This document shows positions 42,080-51,778 of a stretch of DNA of 64,000 bases, one piece after another (the first letter of the stretch is position 1; each line of letters opens with the position of its first letter). Both the position numbers and the translations under genes were made by a program. Source of the stretch: Chitinophaga pinensis DSM 2588 (lineage in GTDB: Bacteria; Bacteroidota; Bacteroidia; Chitinophagales; Chitinophagaceae); NCBI RefSeq assembly GCF_000024005.1, contig NC_013132.1, forward strand, positions 496,001 to 560,000, read 5' to 3'. The notes under the pieces are model-generated. The model made no database searches, was not told the DNA's origin, and saw nothing but the letters and a program-made list of their open reading frames with translations.

Positions 42080-43489
42080 TTATTTTTTATACCCCGGATT
42101 CTGTTCGATGTTCAGATTCACATCAATCTCACGTTGTGGTATCGGGAATATTGCGGTAGGAGAGGACGCCTCAATTGTACATCTCGGCGTATTCAGCTGA
42201 GCAGGATTGTTACAGGTTGTACGTACAATACTCAGCTTATTTCGCAGCAGGTCAAAGTAACGATGCCCTTCAAACATAAACTCAACACGTTTTTCTTTCA
42301 ACACAGCTGTCAGTACATTGGCGTCAGGCACGTTTTCAAGTGCCGGCAAATTACGATGCGCACGGATCTCATTTACATCCGCCAGTGCCAGGGCATAACT
42401 GCCTGTCTTAGCATATGCTTCCGCTCGGATCAGGTACAACTCGGAAATACGCAGTACTTTAATGCTGTACAAACCGGATATCCCATCCTGACCGGTGAAT
42501 TTATTATTCTGAAATTCAGCAGGGCTGCCACTGAATTCAGAAACAAATACATTTCTGGCATCATTCGCCTCCAATACATTCTTCAGATCCGGAGACACCC
42601 TGACATCACCATAACCAGGCTTCAGATAAATACGACCAAGGTTATCAGATCCCAAAGTCTCATTGCTGAGTATCCTGATCGTAAAGATATCTTCAGTAGT
42701 ACCCGGCGTATTATAAAAGTTTGCCAGAGTATTTGCAGGCGCAATACTATAACCTGCATTAATTACTTCTGTAGCAGCAGTGATAGCAGCGGCATCTTCT
42801 CCTTTGTAGAGATGTACTCTTGCGAGTAATGCAGTTGCTGCATAAGAACTTGCGCTATAAGGCGTATTCCTGCTTTTAGGCAGCAAATCTTTAGCAGTGG
42901 TCAGATCTGCGATGATCTGTTTGTATACTTCATCTACGGTATTTCTTTTCGGTGAACCGACCTCAAATTTTGTAATTAATGGTACGCCCAGGGTACCGCC
43001 GCCACCAACTGCATAAGGCGTAGAAAACACACGCAGCAGGTCAAAATGCCCCAGTGCTCTTACAAACAATGCCTGACCAAGAGCGCTGTTCTTTTCTTCC
43101 GTTGTACCGTCTTCCAGCAGTGGTACACTATTGATGATATTATTCGCACGCAGGATCACGGCATATACCCTGTTCCAGACGCCTGTTACATCACCGTCAG
43201 CCACCACCCAGCTCAGACGCCAGCTCGAAAGGAAACGGTTACTGTTATTGAAAGAAAGGTATACGTTATCAGCAGCGATTTCCGGTATTACCAGGTAATT
43301 CCTGCCATAGTATTCAGTTACTTTCAGCCCTTCATACATACCGTTTACAGCAGCATTAACACCTTGTATTGTTTTCAGTGCATCTGCAGTCGGCAATTTA
43401 TCTGCAGGATAAAGGTCCAGTTGTTTATTACAGCCTTGGTTGATAACAAGCAGCGCTGCCATTAATATCGGGAAAAATAATTGTTTCAT
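42080..43489 (-). CDS. SusD/RagB-family nutrient-binding lipoprotein (system 1)
   Basis: The 469-residue precursor has a lipobox (NQGC, C20), tetratricopeptide-like helices and the conserved C-terminal end IFPIPQREIDVNLNIEQNPGY. It should cap the SusC-type channel at 43509-46529 on the cell surface, with which it is cotranscribed (gap 19 bp). The segment GHRYFDLLRN (matching KGKVRFWDLRR-type SusD signatures) is present. Substrate unknown; no hydrolase is adjacent. Confidence 0.9.
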   Translation of the reverse strand: MKQLFFPILMAALLVINQGCNKQLDLYPADKLPTADALKTIQGVNAAVNGMYEGLKVTEYYGRNYLVIPEIAADNVYLSFNNSNRFLSSWRLSWVVADGDVTGVWNRVYAVILRANNIINSVPLLEDGTTEEKNSALGQALFVRALGHFDLLRVFSTPYAVGGGGTLGVPLITKFEVGSPKRNTVDEVYKQIIADLTTAKDLLPKSRNTPYSASSYAATALLARVHLYKGEDAAAITAATEVINAGYSIAPANTLANFYNTPGTTEDIFTIRILSNETLGSDNLGRIYLKPGYGDVRVSPDLKNVLEANDARNVFVSEFSGSPAEFQNNKFTGQDGISGLYSIKVLRISELYLIRAEAYAKTGSYALALADVNEIRAHRNLPALENVPDANVLTAVLKEKRVEFMFEGHRYFDLLRNKLSIVRTTCNNPAQLNTPRCTIEASSPTAIFPIPQREIDVNLNIEQNPGYKK

Positions 43490-43508
43490 AGCTTATAAGT
43501 TACCTGGA

Positions 43509-46500
43509 TTAGAAGTTAATGTTTGCGCCAAAAGTGATGCTCTTTGAAGGTGGATATCTGAAGAATTCCATCGCACTGATATCCTGTTCAGGATCCCATC
43601 CGGTATAGCTGGTCCAGGTAGCAAGATTTGCCGCCTGTGCATAGAGTTTTACACTGGTGAATTTGGCAGCTCTGACCCATTTTGCAGGCAGACTATAACT
43701 CAGGCTGATATTTCTGAGACGCAGGAAAGATCCATCTTCCAGGTACCGTGTCGACAATGCGGAGTTGGCATTTTTATTTCCTCCTGGAATAGGTTTAGGT
43801 CTCTCTGCAATATCACCAGGTTTACGCCAGTAATTTTCAGCAGTCAGCTTATCATATCCGTATCCGAAGTAAGCACCATCAGCATCACCCAGTATTCTTG
43901 TTCTGTTAAGAATTTTGTTACCTGTTACAGCATAGAAGAATACAGAAACACCGATACCTTTGTATTCAAAAGTGTTGGTGAGTCCACCAGTGAATTTAGG
44001 CTGACTATTACCCACAATTCTTCTTTCTGCAAGGTTGATGTTGTTGGTTGTTTTTCCATCAGCAGTATACCACAAAGGATCACCATTTTCAGGATCTACA
44101 CCGGCCCATTCATTCAGGTACCAGCTTTGTACAGGCTGACCTACTCTGTGCAGCTGTGTACTGTTTCCACCAGCCACATCACGGCCCATGAACAGCGATG
44201 TGATCTTATTCCTGTTCATACCGATATTGAGTTCTGTACGCCAGCTAAACCCACCTCTGTTATCAAAATTTTTAGTGGAGATCAATGCTTCAATACCCTT
44301 ATTTTCTAATGAGCCGATGTTAGTCATCTGTGTAGTAAAACCACTGGTAGATGACACCGGTGTATTGAGCAGCAACCCATCTGTTTTACGTTTGTATACA
44401 TCGATCGTTGCAGTGATAGCGCCTTTCAGTAAAGCGAGGTCCAGACCTATATTGAAAGACTTATTCTTTTCCCATGTCAGATCGACGTTACCAATCGTGT
44501 TAGGAGCATTACCAGGCGCACCGTTATATGAGGTGCCATAGTCATACAGTGCACGGGCTACGAAGTTGTCGATACTGCCAAAGTCCGCATTACCTGTCTG
44601 ACCATAACTAACACGTAATTTCAGATCAGAAAACAGCTCCTGCGATTTCATAAATTCTTCTTCTATCAATCTCCACGAAGCACCTACTGAGAAGAAAGTA
44701 CCATAGCGGGTATTCACCCCGAAACGTGAAGAACCATCTGTTCTGACACCAAGACTCAGGTTATATTTTTGTCTGAAGGAATAATTCAATTGTCCCATAT
44801 AAGACAGGAACGTATACTCAGTAGCATTACCACCTACTGTTTGCGGAGTAGCAGTAATATCAAGTACTTTCAGCTGACTGCCGATAATACCAATACCTTC
44901 AGCACTGAATGATCTTGACTTAAAACGGTTGTATTCCGTCAGTGCAAGATAATCCAGCTGATGTTCTTCACCGATATTGAAATTACCGCTCAGAGAAAAC
45001 TGATTGGTTACTGTAGAGACTTTTACATTCTGGTTGTATACACTTCCGCTTTTCAGCGGATCGGCGGCATTGTAGCCATCACCGGTAGTAGGATCATAGA
45101 ACAGATTCGCTTCTGTATTCACCATATCAAGATTGACTCTCTCCTGTATTTTCAGCCAGTCGAATATGCGGTATGAAACCGTTGCACCACCAAGACCACG
45201 GAAGTTGGACAACTTCTTGTCATTTCTGTAAACAGAGTACAGGAAGTTATCTCCACTGGCAGCATTAAAATCAGATTCAAGACCAGTATACAGTGAACCG
45301 TCGGCTTTATAAGGGCTTTGAAAAGGAGAAACGAAATAAGCGCCCAACAGCGGACTGGAATAAAAGTTACCCCCCATTGCACTGCTGGCGTCGCCTTGTG
45401 AAAGGTTCAGGTTCATCGCAATATCCAGTCTGTCATTTACTTTCTGGGATACGTTTGAAATGACGGTATATCGTTTCAGACCGGAGTTGATCAGTGTTCC
45501 CTCCTGGTCATTATAACCTGCTGAAATGTACAATTTTGTTTTCTCGTTACCACCGGAAGCAGAGATACCATAATCCTGCATTTTAGCGGTACGGAAACCG
45601 GCGTCGCGCCAGTTAAAGCCTGTAGCCAGTAATGAAGCAGGAAACTCTTCATCAATTTCAGCCGGTGTAAAATCATTCAATGCCAGTACATCGCGATTAT
45701 AGGCATAGCTTTCGGCAGGTGTCAGCAGTGAGGATTTACCAAAGCTTGGTTTTGCCGAACCATATTGTGCACGGGCGCCGAAAGTAGTAACACCTGCTTT
45801 TCCTTTTTTGGTATTAATAACGATCACGCCGTTGGCGCCTCTGGAACCGTACATCGCTGTAGCAGATGCATCTTTCAGGATATTGATGCTTTCAACATCG
45901 TTAGGGTTCAGGTTGGCCAGGAGGTCATTGGATTGCAGTGCAAGGTTGCCGGTATTGTTCACATCACGGCCATCCACGATGATTCCGTCGATTACATAAA
46001 GCGGCGCGGCGCTGGCACTGATGGAACCTACCCCACGGATGCGTACATTCTGTACGGAGCCCGGCTGACCAGAAGCACCGCCAACGAATACGCCGGCAGC
46101 TTGTCCCTGTAAAGCCTGGTTGATGTCAACGAGCGGGGTGTTTCCCAGCTTTTCCGCCGTGACTTCAGCGACCGCACTTACCTTTCTTACCCTGTTGGTA
46201 TTTACATAGCCGGTGGCAATGTATTCGGTAAGTGTATTATCTGCCAGCAATGATACATTCACCGTATTACTGTTATCAGGTTTCACGGATTGTGAGGTGA
46301 ACCCAACACTTGAAATAACCAATGTCTGTGTACCGGAAATATCGATGCTGAAATTTCCGCTTTGATCAGTTGCAGTTCCTTTGTTGGTCCCCTGGATCCT
46401 GACAGTAGCATAGGGTACGGCTGCGCCATCTTTTGAGTCAGTTACCTTGCCTTTAATCGTTCGTGTTTGGGCATACGCGGTCATCCCGCTGATGGCCACG

Positions 46501-46529
46501 AATAGCCATAGGAGTAAAGTGTGTTTCAT
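43509..46529 (-). CDS. SusC/RagA-family TonB-dependent transporter (system 1)
   Basis: The 1006-residue protein has a signal peptide (cleavage near AYAQ, residue 21), a carboxypeptidase-like domain (about 23-100; IKGKVTDSKDGAAVPYATVRIQG), a TonB plug with PLYVIDGIIVDG and SINILKDASATAMYGSRGANGVI, and a C-terminal barrel ending in Phe. There is no STN signalling domain. It imports a large nutrient across the outer membrane with its SusD partner. A hairpin with an 11-bp perfect stem lies 78-108 bases upstream of its start. Confidence 0.95.
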   Translation of the reverse strand: MKHTLLLWLFVAISGMTAYAQTRTIKGKVTDSKDGAAVPYATVRIQGTNKGTATDQSGNFSIDISGTQTLVISSVGFTSQSVKPDNSNTVNVSLLADNTLTEYIATGYVNTNRVRKVSAVAEVTAEKLGNTPLVDINQALQGQAAGVFVGGASGQPGSVQNVRIRGVGSISASAAPLYVIDGIIVDGRDVNNTGNLALQSNDLLANLNPNDVESINILKDASATAMYGSRGANGVIVINTKKGKAGVTTFGARAQYGSAKPSFGKSSLLTPAESYAYNRDVLALNDFTPAEIDEEFPASLLATGFNWRDAGFRTAKMQDYGISASGGNEKTKLYISAGYNDQEGTLINSGLKRYTVISNVSQKVNDRLDIAMNLNLSQGDASSAMGGNFYSSPLLGAYFVSPFQSPYKADGSLYTGLESDFNAASGDNFLYSVYRNDKKLSNFRGLGGATVSYRIFDWLKIQERVNLDMVNTEANLFYDPTTGDGYNAADPLKSGSVYNQNVKVSTVTNQFSLSGNFNIGEEHQLDYLALTEYNRFKSRSFSAEGIGIIGSQLKVLDITATPQTVGGNATEYTFLSYMGQLNYSFRQKYNLSLGVRTDGSSRFGVNTRYGTFFSVGASWRLIEEEFMKSQELFSDLKLRVSYGQTGNADFGSIDNFVARALYDYGTSYNGAPGNAPNTIGNVDLTWEKNKSFNIGLDLALLKGAITATIDVYKRKTDGLLLNTPVSSTSGFTTQMTNIGSLENKGIEALISTKNFDNRGGFSWRTELNIGMNRNKITSLFMGRDVAGGNSTQLHRVGQPVQSWYLNEWAGVDPENGDPLWYTADGKTTNNINLAERRIVGNSQPKFTGGLTNTFEYKGIGVSVFFYAVTGNKILNRTRILGDADGAYFGYGYDKLTAENYWRKPGDIAERPKPIPGGNKNANSALSTRYLEDGSFLRLRNISLSYSLPAKWVRAAKFTSVKLYAQAANLATWTSYTGWDPEQDISAMEFFRYPPSKSITFGANINF

Positions 46530-46606
46530 AAGCGATTTTGATTGATAATAAACGTCCGGATATTTACTTCATAGTTAAAATTTAGGGTAATGAAATGCCA
46601 CAGCCA

Positions 46607-46637
46607 TTCCGTACAAAACAGATATGTTTGTACGGAA
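46607..46637. promoter_or_regulatory. Perfect inverted repeat in the leader of susC 1
   Basis: TTCCGTACAAA (46607-46617) is exactly complementary to TTTGTACGGAA (46627-46637) with a 9-base spacer. It lies 78 to 108 bp upstream of the susC start. No T-run follows in either direction, so an operator or RNA structure is more likely than a terminator. Confidence 0.55.
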
Positions 46638-46983
46638 AGCTTACTGCCGACGGATCAACACAAAAAAGGGAATGTATGCTACATTTCAGGCAACAGTCAT
46701 CAAGCCCCCAATGTCAGGCAGCAGCGTAAATCGGTAGTTAGTTTTTGATGTTCAATAGTACGTCTAAGTAATTCCTTTCTATACGGCAAAAGTTGGTGGG
46801 TCGGGTCTCTACAAGGAATTCAAATTCGAATATTAGATTTTGGTTCAGCGTTGTTCACAATAAGTCATCTACTGCAAGATATGAAATTCGGAGCAATTTA
46901 TCTTGTTGATTTAGCAGAGATATTTTTGAAATAAAAAATGCCGCATCTGACGCTAACTTATTCCGGGCAATTATCTTATATAA

Positions 46984-47026
46984 AAAAAAGCGGCGTTAAA
47001 TAACATGTATTTAACGCCGCTTTTTT
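46984..47026 (-). terminator. Terminator of susC/susD system 2
   Basis: A perfect 19-bp stem (GCGGCGTTAAATA with its complement plus flanking A6/T6) around a 5-base loop, with T runs on both sides. It follows susD 2 on the minus strand. Confidence 0.9.
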
Positions 47027-47041
47027 ATGTATTAACTGAGT

Positions 47042-48493
47042 TTAGTAGCCCGGATTCTGCTGTCCTTTTAACGCCGGACTCACATCGATCTCACGTTGAG
47101 GAATAGGCAGTATCACTCTTTCAGCGCCTGCTTTTTTCTCAGGATCATTATCACGTAATGCAAGTCCTCTTCTCAGCAAGTCCATTCTGCGATGTCCTTC
47201 AAAACAGAGTTCTTTTCTTCTTTCATTCAGGATGGCTGTAACAAAAGCATCGGTGCTGGTAAAGGTATTGATATCCCATTCTGCCAGTCCGGCACGTCTT
47301 CTCAATGCATTCATCAGATTGATGGATTCCTGGTTCACGCCATTCAGAGATGCCAGTGCTTCCGCTCTGTTGAGGTACATTTCGGTGACTCTGATGAGAG
47401 GAGCGTTGTCTTTGAAAGTACCAATATTCGGGAACTTTAAAGTAAAACGCTTTTTCTCACTGTTTGCCGCATTTCCTTCATCACTTGCAAGAAAACGTTT
47501 GTCGGTCGGCTCTGCTGAAAATGCAGTGATCAGAGAAGGGGCAAACGGACAAGCACCTATTGCGGCTGTATTTGCTGCAGGGCGATAGTAATATGCCCAA
47601 CCCTGTGTAGTACTGGGAGGATCTATGTCTGTATTCTGAATAGAGAATACATCTTCCATGGTGTTTCCATCATAGAAGCCATAATCTCCTGCTAATTTGT
47701 AGTAAGGTGATTTCAGTACGCTATCCGCATACTGTGCAGCTTTATCCCATTGCTCACGGTACAGGTATAATCGGGATAACAAGGCAAATGCAGCACCTTT
47801 AGTCGCCCTGCCTCTTGCCAGTGCAGGGTCACTGAATGTTGCTGCGGAAAGATCAGGAATAGCTTCCAGCAGATCTTTTTCTATCTGGGCATGTGCTGCA
47901 TTTACGGTTCCTCTCTCGGGGTAGGTGATGGTGCCGTTAAAGGCAGCAGTCACCATCGGAATTCCGGGACGAGTACCCTGTTCTACCTGATAAGGTTGAG
48001 AAAACAGGTTCAGCAACTGAAAATACAGGATAGATCTCATGAATTTTCCTTCTGCCACATACATTTTGCGGTCGGCTGCTGAAAAGGTCGGATCCTGTAC
48101 CAATGGTACTTTCTCCACGACCATATTCGCACCCATGATCGCATCATAGTGTATACGCCACATTTCACTGATAATGGAGCTGGCTGGCGTCGCTGTAAAA
48201 GTATTGATCTCACTAAGACCGGCAACGGATCCATAATAATTGGCATTATCTGCCATATAATCGGCTATAATCTGAGGTTGAGCCCCAAATACCTCCGGAC
48301 GTTGAGAGCGGCTGTATACGCCGTATAATGCGCTTAAAGAGGTAGCTCCGGACGTAAACACATCGTCTGAAGGGATAGCCTGCTCAGGATCCTGCTGAAG
48401 ATCCTTACTGCAGGAAAACATGCTGGTACAGGTAACACCCGCCAGCAGCCATATCCATATCTTATTTTTCCGGTTCATGTTGGCTGTTTTCAT
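47042..48493 (-). CDS. SusD/RagB-family nutrient-binding lipoprotein (system 2)
   Basis: The 483-residue precursor has a lipobox (FSC, C28 counting from the start used; a second ATG at 48478 would shorten it) and ends VILPIPQREIDVSPALKGQQNPGY, the same C-terminal signature as SusD 1. GHRRMDLLRRG is present. It begins 3 bp after the end of susC 2, so translation is probably coupled. It should close the SusC 2 channel on the cell surface. Ligand unknown. Confidence 0.9.
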   Translation of the reverse strand: MKTANMNRKNKIWIWLLAGVTCTSMFSCSKDLQQDPEQAIPSDDVFTSGATSLSALYGVYSRSQRPEVFGAQPQIIADYMADNANYYGSVAGLSEINTFTATPASSIISEMWRIHYDAIMGANMVVEKVPLVQDPTFSAADRKMYVAEGKFMRSILYFQLLNLFSQPYQVEQGTRPGIPMVTAAFNGTITYPERGTVNAAHAQIEKDLLEAIPDLSAATFSDPALARGRATKGAAFALLSRLYLYREQWDKAAQYADSVLKSPYYKLAGDYGFYDGNTMEDVFSIQNTDIDPPSTTQGWAYYYRPAANTAAIGACPFAPSLITAFSAEPTDKRFLASDEGNAANSEKKRFTLKFPNIGTFKDNAPLIRVTEMYLNRAEALASLNGVNQESINLMNALRRRAGLAEWDINTFTSTDAFVTAILNERRKELCFEGHRRMDLLRRGLALRDNDPEKKAGAERVILPIPQREIDVSPALKGQQNPGY

Positions 48494-48496
48494 TTT

Positions 48497-51493
48497 TTAA
48501 AATACCATGTTTGCACCTACAGTGATCGATTTAGGCTGAGGCAGAGAATAGTATCCTTCTCCGGCTACCTGTGCATTGGTACCATACTGGGATACTTCAG
48601 GATCAGCTCCACGGAAGTTTTTATCCTTTACTGTCCAGAGGTTTTGCCCCATTACATACAAGCGGGCGCCACTCAATACGCGTGTACTGCTCAACAGATT
48701 AGCTGGTACATTGTAACCCAGGCTAAGCGTTTTCAAACGCAGGAAGGAGCCATTGAAAAGCTGCGCAGTGGACAACTGTGAGAAGCTGTTTCCATTTTTC
48801 CATGATGTACTGGTTGCTGCTGGTGCAAACGCCTGATCACCTGGTTTCTGCCAGTAATTCAGCAGATCCTTACTCAGGTTGGTTGCTGTACTTTTATTCA
48901 CGTTATCAAGCTCCTTAAATTCATTCAGCAATACTTTATTGCCATAAGAGAAGTAGAAATTTACATTCAGATCAAACTGTTTATAACGGACAGTATTGTT
49001 AAATCCACCGGTCCATTTTGGCAAAGCACTACCTGCAACGATCTGGTCCTTGGCAGTAGGTGTACTGGTAGTTTTTCCGTCTTTTGTATACCACTCAGGG
49101 TCACCTGTTTCAGGATTGATCCCTTTATATTTAACCAGGTAAAAAGTGTTCAGTGTATAGCCCTCTACTACGCGCTGGTTATTATTAGAACTGAGGATAT
49201 AATGCCTGCCTTCATCATCTCTGTTATCAGGCGGTAATGATAATACCTTGTTCTTTAACAGTCCCATATTTAAGGAAGTGGTCCACTGCAGATCTCTTGT
49301 TTTTACAGGTATGCCTGTTATCTGCAGATCGATGCCGCTGTTACGCATTTCACCTGCGTTTTTAGTGGCAAAACCAAAACCTGTAGTAGATGGAACAACT
49401 ACGTATAACAGCAGATTCTCTGAATGCTTCCGATAATAATCAAATGACAACTGAAGTCTGTTATCCAGCACATTCACTGCAAGTCCCAGGTCCAGCTGAC
49501 GACTTTCTTCCCAGCTGAGTTTGGGATTTTTTATCTGTGTAGGTCTCAGGCCAGATTGTCCTGCATAGTTAGCGTCAACTCCGGCAGTATACAGTCCCAT
49601 ATAGTCATAATACCCAATACGGTCATTACCAGTTACGCCATAGCTTGCAGTAAGCTTCATATAATCAATGAAACCAAGCTTACGGATAAATTGCTCTTCT
49701 GACATAATCCAGCCTCCGGATACTGCCCAGAAATTACCATAACGGTTATTGCCATCGAAGCGGGAAGAACCGTCGCGACGGAAGCTACCTTCAAACAGGT
49801 ATTTGTCTTTGAAGCGGTAGTTACCACGGAAGATATAGGATTCCAAGCCCCAGGCTTTCCCGGTGGCAGAACCCGTATTCGTTGCAGCAGATCCGACGTT
49901 CAGCAATTGGTCGCTGGTAAAGCCGGTACCTGTTACCTTGATATCATCATATCTGGCAGTTTCATAACTATATGCTGCCAATAAGGAGACCTGGTGTACT
50001 TCAGCGAAGCGTTTATCAAAATTGATACTGTTGGTAGTCAGCCATTTATAATCCTGCCAGATGGTACGTCCTGCTGTACCGGTACCTCCCAGTTTAGAAG
50101 ATCTGCGAAAACGTTCTTCTGTTTCCAGCAGGTCCATGCCCCAGTCAGTTTTCAACCATAAATAGTCAGTGATATTTAGTTTGGCATAAGCATTACCGGT
50201 ATTACGCCGCGTGTAATACTTGTTTGTGCTCAGGTAAACACTCGCCAATGTATTGCTTGCAGGAAGAAAATACTCTCCGTCATCCGTATAAGCAAGCGTA
50301 GTAGGCGTATTCAGCAAACCCCTGGTATAAGGCGCCTGTGAACCACTTTCAATATTTATACGGTCCATATTCGTATAGGCCGTACTGAAGTTTACTCCCA
50401 GTGCTAAATATTTATTTGCTGTATGCTCCAGGTTAACCCTGCCGGACAGTTTCTGCAGGTTGTTTCCTATTACAAAACTTTCATCTTTTGCATAATTTCC
50501 ACCTAAGTAGAAACGGGTCTTTTCGTTACCCCCACTTGCTGATAATGCATAATTACTGTTGCGGCCAGTCCTGCTCACCAATGATGGCCAGTCAGTAAAC
50601 GACGCCGGGGCCGTAATCGGAGTAGCACCTATCGCTTTGGTAACATAATTATTATAGAAATTAACATATTCGTCACCGTTCATGACATCTATCTTACCGC
50701 TAGGGTTTACCCAGCCGGTAGCATAATCAAGCTTTACCTGAGTTTTGTTCCTGTAGCCTCCTTTTTTGGTCAGTATCAATATCACTCCATTAGAACCCCT
50801 TGAACCATAAATTGCGGCAGCCGCAGCATCTTTCAGTACGGTAATAGATTCAATATCATCAGGATTCATTTCCAGCAATGGATTCAGCGAAGCGCCACCA
50901 CCATAGGCTGTATTATATGAACCGTCATTCAGGGGTACACCATCTATAATGAATAATGGCTGTGTACCAGCGGTAATAGAAGCAGTTCCTCTTACGCGGA
51001 GTAATGAAGCATTGCCCAGCAGACCGGAAGAATTGGTCATGCTGACACCCGCCACCTGTCCTTGCAGCAGTTGCTGGGGAGTAACAGCCGGTACATTGGC
51101 AAAATCAGCTGCTTTCACTACTGATAAGGCTTCTGTGGTATACTGCTGGGATTGTTCTCCATATCCGACTACGACTACTTCTGATAGTTTGGAAGATACA
51201 GGCTCCAGTTTTACATCGAGCCGGGTCATATCCGGTCCGACTTTTACCTGTCGGGACAGATACCCGACCATAGAAAATTGCAGTTCGGGTGTTCCCCCGA
51301 TGCTCATAGTATAAGATCCATCAGGATTTGTGGCAAGGCGATAGGTAGAGCCCTTCAGATGGATAGTAACACCGGGCAGAGGCGTGCCGCTGCTGTCGGC
51401 AGTAACAGTGCCTGTAAGTGTTCTCATCTGCGCGAATGCTGGCAGCACAGATATTAATGAAAACAGATACAGGAATACTCCTTTTTTCATCAA
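48497..51493 (-). CDS. SusC/RagA-family TonB-dependent transporter (system 2)
   Basis: The 998-residue protein has a signal peptide (cleavage near AFAQ, residue 22), a carboxypeptidase-like domain (LTGTVTADSSGTPLPGVTIHLKG), the TonB plug with PLFIIDGVPLNDG and ITVLKDAAAAAIYGSRGSNGVI, and a barrel ending VGANMVF. There is no STN domain. It is similar in layout to SusC 1. Transcription probably starts in the 285-bp region before it, where a 9-bp perfect inverted repeat (51553-51576) lies 60 bp from the start. Confidence 0.95.
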   Translation of the reverse strand: MMKKGVFLYLFSLISVLPAFAQMRTLTGTVTADSSGTPLPGVTIHLKGSTYRLATNPDGSYTMSIGGTPELQFSMVGYLSRQVKVGPDMTRLDVKLEPVSSKLSEVVVVGYGEQSQQYTTEALSVVKAADFANVPAVTPQQLLQGQVAGVSMTNSSGLLGNASLLRVRGTASITAGTQPLFIIDGVPLNDGSYNTAYGGGASLNPLLEMNPDDIESITVLKDAAAAAIYGSRGSNGVILILTKKGGYRNKTQVKLDYATGWVNPSGKIDVMNGDEYVNFYNNYVTKAIGATPITAPASFTDWPSLVSRTGRNSNYALSASGGNEKTRFYLGGNYAKDESFVIGNNLQKLSGRVNLEHTANKYLALGVNFSTAYTNMDRINIESGSQAPYTRGLLNTPTTLAYTDDGEYFLPASNTLASVYLSTNKYYTRRNTGNAYAKLNITDYLWLKTDWGMDLLETEERFRRSSKLGGTGTAGRTIWQDYKWLTTNSINFDKRFAEVHQVSLLAAYSYETARYDDIKVTGTGFTSDQLLNVGSAATNTGSATGKAWGLESYIFRGNYRFKDKYLFEGSFRRDGSSRFDGNNRYGNFWAVSGGWIMSEEQFIRKLGFIDYMKLTASYGVTGNDRIGYYDYMGLYTAGVDANYAGQSGLRPTQIKNPKLSWEESRQLDLGLAVNVLDNRLQLSFDYYRKHSENLLLYVVVPSTTGFGFATKNAGEMRNSGIDLQITGIPVKTRDLQWTTSLNMGLLKNKVLSLPPDNRDDEGRHYILSSNNNQRVVEGYTLNTFYLVKYKGINPETGDPEWYTKDGKTTSTPTAKDQIVAGSALPKWTGGFNNTVRYKQFDLNVNFYFSYGNKVLLNEFKELDNVNKSTATNLSKDLLNYWQKPGDQAFAPAATSTSWKNGNSFSQLSTAQLFNGSFLRLKTLSLGYNVPANLLSSTRVLSGARLYVMGQNLWTVKDKNFRGADPEVSQYGTNAQVAGEGYYSLPQPKSITVGANMVF

Positions 51494-51552
51494 ACAGATT
51501 TTTAATTAATGCAGGAAGTCAGGCATTGTGATATATAGTACCAAGATTGAGA

Positions 51553-51576
51553 ATCGCATTTGTGGTGAAATGCGAT
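51553..51576. promoter_or_regulatory. Perfect inverted repeat in the leader of susC 2
   Basis: ATCGCATTT (51553-51561) pairs with AAATGCGAT (51568-51576) over 9 bp with a 6-base spacer. It lies 60 bp upstream of the susC start, in the same relative position as the repeat before susC 1 but with a different sequence. Confidence 0.5.
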
Positions 51577-51718
51577 GATTTGTCCCCCGTGTCTTTTATT
51601 ATTTTGATCTTCACACAGTCAAAAAAGCAACACAAGATATAAAAATTCTTACAAAGATGTAGGGATATGTGGTTTAACAACTAATTGCCAGACTGGCACA
51701 TACTGATCTGAGTAGGCA

Positions 51719-51750
51719 TAAAAAAAGGGGCTCGTTTCACAACGAGCCCC
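51719..51750 (-). terminator. Terminator of susC/susD system 3
   Basis: The stem GGGGCTCGTT/AACGAGCCCC closes on TCAC and is followed by seven T residues on the minus strand. The stem is identical to that of the terminator at 12024-12051. Confidence 0.9.
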
Positions 51751-51778
51751 TTTCTGGTATATACATATACGTTATTGC

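Larger units (their letters stand above)
46530..47041. other. Intergenic region between susC 1 and the end of system 2
   Basis: These 512 bp contain no gene. They hold a perfect 11-bp inverted repeat (46607-46637) in the leader of susC 1, an AT-rich region from about 46750 to 46970, and the terminator of system 2 (46984-47026). No Bacteroidota-type promoter box was found confidently. Confidence 0.6.
51494..51778. other. Intergenic region between susC 2 and system 3
   Basis: No gene seen in 285 bp. It contains a perfect inverted repeat 51553-51576 in the susC 2 leader and the terminator of system 3 at 51719-51750. AT-rich sequence between them may hold the susC 2 promoter; no clear box was found. 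Confidence 0.55.

Noticed and set aside
44127..44541. Plus-strand open frames inside susC genes
   Set aside because: They are antisense shadows of well-supported SusC coding sequence without signal or ribosome binding site.
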